Source: Aminobacter anthyllidis (GTDB taxonomy: Bacteria; Pseudomonadota; Alphaproteobacteria; Rhizobiales; Rhizobiaceae). From it: DNA of 64,000 nucleotides. Below are positions 58,567 to 64,000 of this stretch, piece after piece. Every line of letters starts with the position of its first letter. The stretch's first letter is position 1. The translations under genes were made by a program, and so were the position numbers. The notes beneath the pieces were generated by a model. It saw nothing but the letters and a program-made list of their open reading frames with translations, was not told the DNA's origin and ran no database searches. The stretch spans positions 1 to 64,000 of the forward strand of contig NZ_JAFLWW010000003.1 in NCBI RefSeq assembly GCF_018555685.1. Direction: 5' to 3'.

Positions 58567-58728
58567 ATCCGTAGATGTGACAATAGGCGGGTTCTTAGGG
58601 CGAAAGGAAATACCCCGGCTGCGACCGCACAATTTGTTCCCACCATGGATTAGTCAGGTTACGCGTTTTGGAAAACCCCCATCCGCCTAGTAAGGGATGT
58701 TTTACTTAGGTTGCTCTAATATAGTAAA

Positions 58729-59490
58729 ATGACTAGACGGAATCTCATCCTTGCTAAGGCAGCGGTCGTGAGCGCCATTGCGATCATTTCGACCTTTGCA
58801 CTTTCATTTTCCACCAGATTAGCTCTTGGAATGCCGATCGACTGGCTCAGCTGGATCGAATGCACCGTGATTCCTATTGTGATCGCGATGCCGGTCGCCT
58901 CGTATATTTTCCATCAGTCCGAGTTGTACAGGGAAGCCAGTGAGGCGCTCGCGAAATCGCATGCGGCATTGAGAAAGACGCACGAAAAACTCAACTATGC
59001 GACCAGCCACGATCCGGCGACAGGACTTTTTAATCGCGAGGCCTTCATTAGCCATCTGGCTCGTGCGCGTCGTGATGAAGACTGCGACACACTTCTCCTG
59101 ATCGATGCTGATGATTTCACAAAGATCAACGACCGGCACGGCCATGCCAAAGGGGATGAGGCCTTGGTCCGTATAGCTAAGGCTCTTCTGTACGCAACGC
59201 GACCCGGCGACGTTGTTGCCCGAACCGGCGGCACCGAGTTTGGCGTCATCCTAGGCGGCGTCGACAAGGAGAACGCGATGTTGCGGGCAGACATCATCAG
59301 ACGGCAAGTTGAGACGATCCCCTCGATGAAAAGCGGTCGCGGAAGCGTCAGGGCAACGGTCAGCATAGGCGGCGCGGAGATCCGCGGCTCGGCCGATGCA
59401 GCAGAAAGCCTGCGTCAAGCCTCTCGATGCCTATACGAGGCAAAACTTCAGGGCAAAAACCGCGTCTCTTTCAGCTACAAATCGGCGTAA
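58729..59490 (+). CDS. GGDEF-domain protein with degenerate GGTEF active site
   Basis: 253 residues. Two N-terminal helices (about 9-33 and 42-62) anchor it, then a coiled region and a GGDEF domain from about 92. ATGLFNREAF and LLLIDADDFTKINDRHGHAK are standard. The signature reads RTGGTEFGVIL (167-171), with Thr replacing the catalytic Asp/Glu. The inhibitory I-site RPGD (158-161) is intact five residues before it. It is more likely a c-di-GMP receptor than a cyclase. It lies between the CopG gene and trbB, which are normally adjacent. Confidence 0.88.
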   Translation: MTRRNLILAKAAVVSAIAIISTFALSFSTRLALGMPIDWLSWIECTVIPIVIAMPVASYIFHQSELYREASEALAKSHAALRKTHEKLNYATSHDPATGLFNREAFISHLARARRDEDCDTLLLIDADDFTKINDRHGHAKGDEALVRIAKALLYATRPGDVVARTGGTEFGVILGGVDKENAMLRADIIRRQVETIPSMKSGRGSVRATVSIGGAEIRGSADAAESLRQASRCLYEAKLQGKNRVSFSYKSA

Positions 59491-59710
59491 TGCCCGGCTG
59501 GCTATGTGTGGTTGAATTGGCTGGAAGCCCACCCGCGCTCATCGCTTGCCCTTACGTTAGGATTGGCTAAATCACGGCTGAAGCTCAGCATTGTCGGGTC
59601 TGCCTAGACACGTACCTCGCTGGCCTGTGCTGGGAAGGTCTCGTCCTGCCCCGGGGTTGATCGCGTGCTTGACAATGCGGAATGCTGGTGCAGTTTTACA
59701 TGGTGGTGGA

Positions 59711-59842
59711 ATGTCTGAAATCGAACTGTCCGAAGCCCAAGAACTGGCGCAGGCTATGGGCGATCCGGAGTTCACTTATACTCTGGACGCAAATGAGGCC
59801 GTCGAGATTGGCATGATTGCCCTCGGCCGGTTAATCTATTGA
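59711..59842 (+). CDS. Small acidic protein, unknown
   Basis: 43 residues, MSEIELSEAQELAQAMGDPE then FTYTLDANEAVEIGMIALGR, with a GGTGGTGGA ribosome-binding site. Open and well composed, but no family recognised. With the GGDEF-like gene it makes up the insert before trbB. Confidence 0.4.
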   Translation: MSEIELSEAQELAQAMGDPEFTYTLDANEAVEIGMIALGRLIY

Positions 59843-60117
59843 CCATGCCGTCCTCAATGGTGCTGTCGAACTCCGGCTGATCTCGAGAGCGATCTGGGCA
59901 TGCTGCTTTGAACCGCCAGCCACCCGCGAGCCTCCAGCCGGGGCTTTCTCGGCGAACGCGCATGCGGATGCGGCCCTCTGCCCCGCCCTTTTTCCTGCAA
60001 TTGCACGCTGCTCTACTACGCTTCGTGAAATCTGTTGAACCTGCCTGATTTCTGGCTCCCTTAATCATCCCCGATCAGGGTCGCGCGGCGCGCCACCCGC
60101 ACCAGAACGGGGACGAT

Positions 60118-61101
60118 GTGGCAACTTCTCAACGACATTCCGAAGCATCCTTGCGCGGTGCGCGCATGCTTCGCACCGCGCTGGGCCCAGCGATCGCTGG
60201 ATTCCTTGAAGATCCGTTGATCGCCGAGGTGATGCTCAATCCCGACGGGCGGATCTGGATCGACCGTCTCTCCGGCGGCCTTGAAGATACAGGTTGCACG
60301 CTTGTGGCCGCGGACGGCGAACGCATCATTCGCCTCGTCGCCCACCATGTCGGCGCCGAGGTACATCCTGGCAATCCACGCGTTTCGGCCGAGCTTCCCG
60401 AAACGGGAGAGAGGTTCGAGGGGTTGCTGCCACCCGTCGTCGCAGCACCAGCCTTTGCGATCCGAAAGCCGGCCGTCGCCATCTTCACCCTCGACGACTA
60501 CGTCGCAGCCGGCGTCATGACAGCGCAGCACGCAACGGCCCTGAGTCAGGCAGTCGCCGCGCGCGCCAATATTCTCGTCGCTGGTGGCACCTCGACCGGC
60601 AAGACCACGCTCACCAATGCTCTTCTTGCGGAAGTCGCCAAAACCTCAGATCGCGTCGTCCTGATCGAGGACACACGCGAGCTGCAATGCGCTGCGCCCA
60701 ATCTCGTGGCCCTTCGCACCAAAGAAGGCGTCGTCTCCCTCTCCGATCTCGTTCGCTCGTCACTTCGACTGCGGCCCGACCGCATTCCCGTGGGCGAAGT
60801 GCGCGGCTCCGAAGCGCTCGATCTCCTCAAAGCCTGGGGCACCGGACATCCTGGCGGCATCGGCACCATCCATGCCGGCACTGGCATTGGCGCCCTGCGG
60901 CGCCTCGAACAACTCATCCAGGAAGTCGTCGTCACCGTCCCGCGCGCACTGATCGCGGAAACCATCGATCTTGTCGCGGTGCTTTCGGGGCGCGGGTCCG
61001 CCCGACGACTGGCTGAACTTGCCCGCGTCGAAGGGCTCGGCCCCGGTGGCGACTACCGCATCGCACCAATCCCCTCCAACAACGAAGGAACGTCCGCATG
61101 A
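60118..61101 (+). CDS. trbB: Conjugal transfer ATPase TrbB (VirB11-like)
   Basis: 327 residues, GTG start at 60118. [20 protein letters not shown], Walker [19 protein letters not shown], Asp box IEDTRELQ, Walker B-like [12 protein letters not shown] and the His box [13 protein letters not shown] mark a secretion ATPase of the VirB11 family. First trb gene. Overlaps trbC by 4 nt. Confidence 0.94.
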   Translation: MATSQRHSEASLRGARMLRTALGPAIAGFLEDPLIAEVMLNPDGRIWIDRLSGGLEDTGCTLVAADGERIIRLVAHHVGAEVHPGNPRVSAELPETGERFEGLLPPVVAAPAFAIRKPAVAIFTLDDYVAAGVMTAQHATALSQAVAARANILVAGGTSTGKTTLTNALLAEVAKTSDRVVLIEDTRELQCAAPNLVALRTKEGVVSLSDLVRSSLRLRPDRIPVGEVRGSEALDLLKAWGTGHPGGIGTIHAGTGIGALRRLEQLIQEVVVTVPRALIAETIDLVAVLSGRGSARRLAELARVEGLGPGGDYRIAPIPSNNEGTSA

Positions 61102-61430
61102 CCTCGCCCCTTTCCCGAGCCGGACGCCGCATCGCGGCATTTTGCTCGGTCACCGCCCTCGCACTCGCTGTCGCCCCTGTCGCACACGCCGCGGGCTCGT
61201 CCATGCCCTGGGAACAGCCACTGCAGCAGATTCTTCAGTCGATCGAAGGCCCGGTCGCCAAGATCATCGCCGTGATCATCATCATCGTGACCGGTCTAAC
61301 GCTCGCTTTCGGCGACACCTCGGGCGGCTTCCGGCGGCTGATCCAGATCGTCTTCGGCCTCTCGATCGCCTTCGCCGCATCGAGCTTCTTCCTCAGCTTC
61401 TTTAGCTTCGGCGGCGGAGCGCTCGTCTGA
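61098..61430 (+). CDS. trbC: Conjugal pilin TrbC
   Basis: 110 residues. A signal peptide (SVTALALAVAPVAHAAG) precedes two membrane helices (VAKIIAVIIIIVTGLTLAF and IVFGLSIAFAASSFFLSFFS). VirB2/TrbC-type propilin, processed by TraF. Overlaps trbD at its last base. Confidence 0.93.
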   Translation: MTSPLSRAGRRIAAFCSVTALALAVAPVAHAAGSSMPWEQPLQQILQSIEGPVAKIIAVIIIIVTGLTLAFGDTSGGFRRLIQIVFGLSIAFAASSFFLSFFSFGGGALV

Positions 61431-61693
61431 TGGAGGAACAGGTCCCAGGGTTCAGCGCACCTGTTCATCGGGCGCTTTCAGAACACATCCTGCTCGGCGG
61501 CGCCCCACGCTCGATCGCCATCCTGAACGGCACACTGGCTGCGGCCCTCGGGCTCGGCCTGCGGCTCTGGATCATCGGGATCGCGCTGGGGTTGATCGGC
61601 CATCTTGCCGCCGTCTGGGCCGCCAAGCGCGATCCGATGTTCGCCGACGTTGTGCGCAGGCATCTGCGCATCCCCGGCCACCTCGGGGCGTGA
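61430..61693 (+). CDS. trbD: Conjugal transfer protein TrbD
   Basis: 87 residues. APVHRALSEHILLGGAPRSI then two membrane helices (LAAALGLGLRLWIIGIALGL). VirB3 homologue of the Trb channel. The ATG overlaps the trbC stop. Confidence 0.93.
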   Translation: MEEQVPGFSAPVHRALSEHILLGGAPRSIAILNGTLAAALGLGLRLWIIGIALGLIGHLAAVWAAKRDPMFADVVRRHLRIPGHLGA

Positions 61694-61703
61694 GGTGATC
61701 GCC

Positions 61704-64000
61704 ATGATGAACCTTGCCGAATATCGAAACCGCAATGCCCGTCTCTCGGACTTCCTGCCCTGGGCCGCTCTGGTGCGCCAGGGCGTTGTCCTCAACAAGG
61801 ATGGCAGTCTCCAGCGCAGCGCCCGATTCCGCGGCCCGGATCTCGACAGTTCGGTCGCAGCTGAGTTGGTCGGCATCTCAAGCCGGCTCAACAATGCTTT
61901 CCGACGCCTCGGCTCGAACTGGGCGATCTTCGTCGAAGCCCAGCGTCATGCAGCCGGCGCCTATCCGGAAAGCACATTCGCTGACCCCGCCTCCGCCCTG
62001 GTCGATGCCGAACGCAAGGCCGGCTTCGAAGAGACCGGGGCCCACTACGAATCCAGCTATTTCCTGACATTCATTTATCTGCCGCCGGCCGAGGACGCCG
62101 CCCGGGCGGAAAGCTGGCTCTACGAACGCAAAGCCGAAAGCGGCGTCGATCCGCACGAGATCGTCATCGGCTTCGTCGACCGTACCGACCGCGTGTTGCA
62201 ACTTGTCGAAGGCTTCATGCCCGATTGCGCATGGCTCGACGATGTCGAAACCCTGTCTTACCTTCATGCCTGCGTTTCGACCGAACGCCATCGAGTGCGC
62301 GTTCCCGAGACGCCGATGCATCTTGACGCGTTGCTCGCGGACCGATCCCTGACCGGTGGCCTCGAGCCACGTCTTGGCGACCAACATCTTCGCATTCTCA
62401 CCATCATCGGCTTTCCGACCGCGACCACACCTGGAATCCTCGACGAGCTCAATCGCCTCGCATTCCCCTATCGTTGGTCGACCCGCGCCATCCTCCTCGA
62501 CAAGACTGACGCCACGAAGCTCCTTACCAAGATCAGGCGGCAATGGTTCGCCAAGCGCAAGTCGATCGCAGCGATCCTCAAGGAGGTGATGACCAACGAG
62601 GCTGCTGCCTTGGTCGACACAGATGCGGCCAACAAGGCTGCCGACGCCGATCTCGCCCTGCAGGAACTGGGCGCCGACTATGCCGGACAGGCTTACGTCA
62701 CAGCGACGCTCACCGTCTGGGACGCCGATCCGCGTGTCGCCGACGAAAAGCTGAGGCTCGCCGAAAAGGTCATCCAGGGGCGCGACTTCACATGCACGCC
62801 CGAGACCATAAATGCCGTTGACGCCTGGCTAGGTTCGCTGCCCGGGCACGTCTACGCCAATGTGCGGCAACCGCCGCTCTCCACCGTCAATCTAGCCCAC
62901 ATGATCCCGCTCTCGGCTGTATGGGCAGGACCGCAAGAAGATGAGCATTTCGCAGCGCCCCCTCTGCTGTTCGGCAAGACCGATGGCTCGACTCCGTTCC
63001 GCCTTTCGCTTCATGTAGGCGACGTCGGCCACACGCTGATCGTGGGCCCCACAGGTGCTGGCAAATCGGTGCTGCTCGCGCTGATGGCACTACAGTTCCG
63101 CCGGTATCGCCGCTCGCAGGTCTTTGCCTTCGATTTCGGCGGCTCAATCCGCGCCACCACACTCGCCATGGGTGGTGACTGGCACGATCTTGGTGGCGGA
63201 CTGAGTGGCGACATTGCCGAGCCGGTTCAACTCCAGCCGCTCGCACGCATTCATCATGTACCGGAGCGTGCCTGGGCGGCGGACTGGATTGTCTCGATCC
63301 TGGTCCGTGAGAGCGTCTCCATCACGCCAGACATTAAGGAGCATCTGTGGTCGGCGCTGAGCTCTCTCGCCAGTGCTCCGGTCCATGAGCGCACGATCAC
63401 TGGCCTCAACGTCCTGCTCCAGTCAAATGACCTGAAACAGGCGCTTCGCCCCTACTGCGTCGGAGGTCCTTATGGCCGGCTCCTCGACGCCGAGTTCGAG
63501 CGGATCGGCGAGACATCGGTCCAGGCCTTCGAAACCGAGGGGCTGGTCGGCACAGCTGCCGCGCCCGCGGTGCTTTCTTATCTCTTTCACCGTATCGAGG
63601 ACCGGCTCGACGGCTCGCCTTCGCTCATCATCATCGACGAAGGATGGCTCGCGCTCGACAGTGATGGCTTCTCCGGCCAGATCCGGGAGTGGCTGAAGAC
63701 GTTGCGCAAAAAGAACGCCAGCGTCGTCTTCGCCACGCAATCGCTGGCAGACATCGACAACTCGACGATCGCGCCCGCCATCATCGAGAGCTGTCAGACC
63801 CGGCTCCTGCTGCCGAACGAACGCGCAATCGAACCGCAGATCACCGCAATCTACCGTCGCTTCGGCCTCAATGATCGTCAGATCGAGATCCTGGCGCGCG
63901 CTACACCAAAGCGCGACTACTATTGCCAGTCTCGGCGAGGCAACCGGCTCTTTGAACTCGGCCTTTCCGAAGTCGCGCTGGCGCTTTGCGCCGCATCTTC
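61704..64000 (+). CDS. trbE: Conjugal transfer ATPase TrbE (VirB4-like), partial
   Basis: 765 residues are present before the window edge; the 3' end is cut off (family length about 810-820). MMNLAEYRNRNARLSDFLPW is the TrbE start. Walker A is LIVGPTGAGKSVLLALMA, Walker B is SLIIIDEGWLALD, and VVFATQSLADIDNSTIAP is the motif near the C-terminus. VirB4-type energiser of pilus assembly. It begins 10 nt after trbD. Confidence 0.95.
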   Translation, partial: MMNLAEYRNRNARLSDFLPWAALVRQGVVLNKDGSLQRSARFRGPDLDSSVAAELVGISSRLNNAFRRLGSNWAIFVEAQRHAAGAYPESTFADPASALVDAERKAGFEETGAHYESSYFLTFIYLPPAEDAARAESWLYERKAESGVDPHEIVIGFVDRTDRVLQLVEGFMPDCAWLDDVETLSYLHACVSTERHRVRVPETPMHLDALLADRSLTGGLEPRLGDQHLRILTIIGFPTATTPGILDELNRLAFPYRWSTRAILLDKTDATKLLTKIRRQWFAKRKSIAAILKEVMTNEAAALVDTDAANKAADADLALQELGADYAGQAYVTATLTVWDADPRVADEKLRLAEKVIQGRDFTCTPETINAVDAWLGSLPGHVYANVRQPPLSTVNLAHMIPLSAVWAGPQEDEHFAAPPLLFGKTDGSTPFRLSLHVGDVGHTLIVGPTGAGKSVLLALMALQFRRYRRSQVFAFDFGGSIRATTLAMGGDWHDLGGGLSGDIAEPVQLQPLARIHHVPERAWAADWIVSILVRESVSITPDIKEHLWSALSSLASAPVHERTITGLNVLLQSNDLKQALRPYCVGGPYGRLLDAEFERIGETSVQAFETEGLVGTAAAPAVLSYLFHRIEDRLDGSPSLIIIDEGWLALDSDGFSGQIREWLKTLRKKNASVVFATQSLADIDNSTIAPAIIESCQTRLLLPNERAIEPQITAIYRRFGLNDRQIEILARATPKRDYYCQSRRGNRLFELGLSEVALALCAAS

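Overview
The window reads as high-GC alphaproteobacterial DNA, most like Mesorhizobium and its relatives in the Rhizobiales/Hyphomicrobiales. The evidence is codon use, the RirA/MntR/NsrR-type regulators, and a transfer apparatus of the kind carried by Mesorhizobium integrative and conjugative elements (ICEs). Nearly everything looks accessory. No rRNA, tRNA, CRISPR array or core housekeeping block was seen. The genus is an inference.

Bases 1-21,800 are a decaying metal, envelope and redox island. It opens with a hydantoin racemase and a flavin reductase, followed by two tandem L,D-transpeptidases and a flavin monooxygenase-like protein. A Zn/Cd/Pb P1B-ATPase sits behind a MerR-type promoter, next to a CcdA thiol transporter. 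There is a five-gene copper/thiol operon (PCuAC, Sco, DsbB, DsbA, zinc-ribbon) and an unaccompanied cytochrome oxidase subunit I. Between these lie many wrecks: dsbA, lnt (split by an IS630 element), lspA, cytochrome c556, an IS481 transposase, a YqaA-family gene and a truncated SRAP gene. The lipoprotein-processing pair lnt/lspA beside a metal ATPase is reminiscent of pbr lead-resistance loci.

Bases 21,900-30,600 are an element-maintenance block: DUF932, a large ParB-like protein, Toprim, DUF2493 and DUF736. Two of these genes share a conserved 83-nt leader. The Toprim region is a mosaic of one intact gene flanked by an N-terminal and a C-terminal fragment of other copies, plus a tyrosine-recombinase scrap.

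Bases 30,600-37,200 carry a quorum-sensing pair (LuxR, LuxI), a GNAT enzyme, two near-identical small XRE regulators, a threonine-synthase-like enzyme, a cysteine-synthase-like enzyme and a GHMP kinase resembling L-threonine kinases. This could be an undescribed pathway to an unusual amino acid; that is inference. Bases 37,800-49,400 hold cargo: a TIR protein, a nitric-oxide-response cluster (DUF6522, truncated globin, NsrR), a DUF4145/AlbA_2 pair, and a polar amino acid or ectoine-like ABC importer with a deacylase.

Bases 49,600-64,000 are the ICE control and transfer core. A DUF2285 activator is split across two frames at a +1 frameshift site like that of FseA in ICEMlSymR7A. It is followed by an AlpA/RdfS-type excisionase, RepA with three iterons, DUF2840, TraF, DUF736, a lytic transglycosylase, a candidate oriT, a VirD2-type relaxase, TraG/VirD4, a CopG protein, and TrbB, TrbC, TrbD and TrbE (cut by the window edge). 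A diguanylate-cyclase-like gene with a degenerate GGTEF motif interrupts the order before trbB. The likely logic, by analogy with ICEMlSymR7A, is that AHL signalling controls frameshifted activator production, then excisionase, excision, RepA replication and Trb-mediated transfer.
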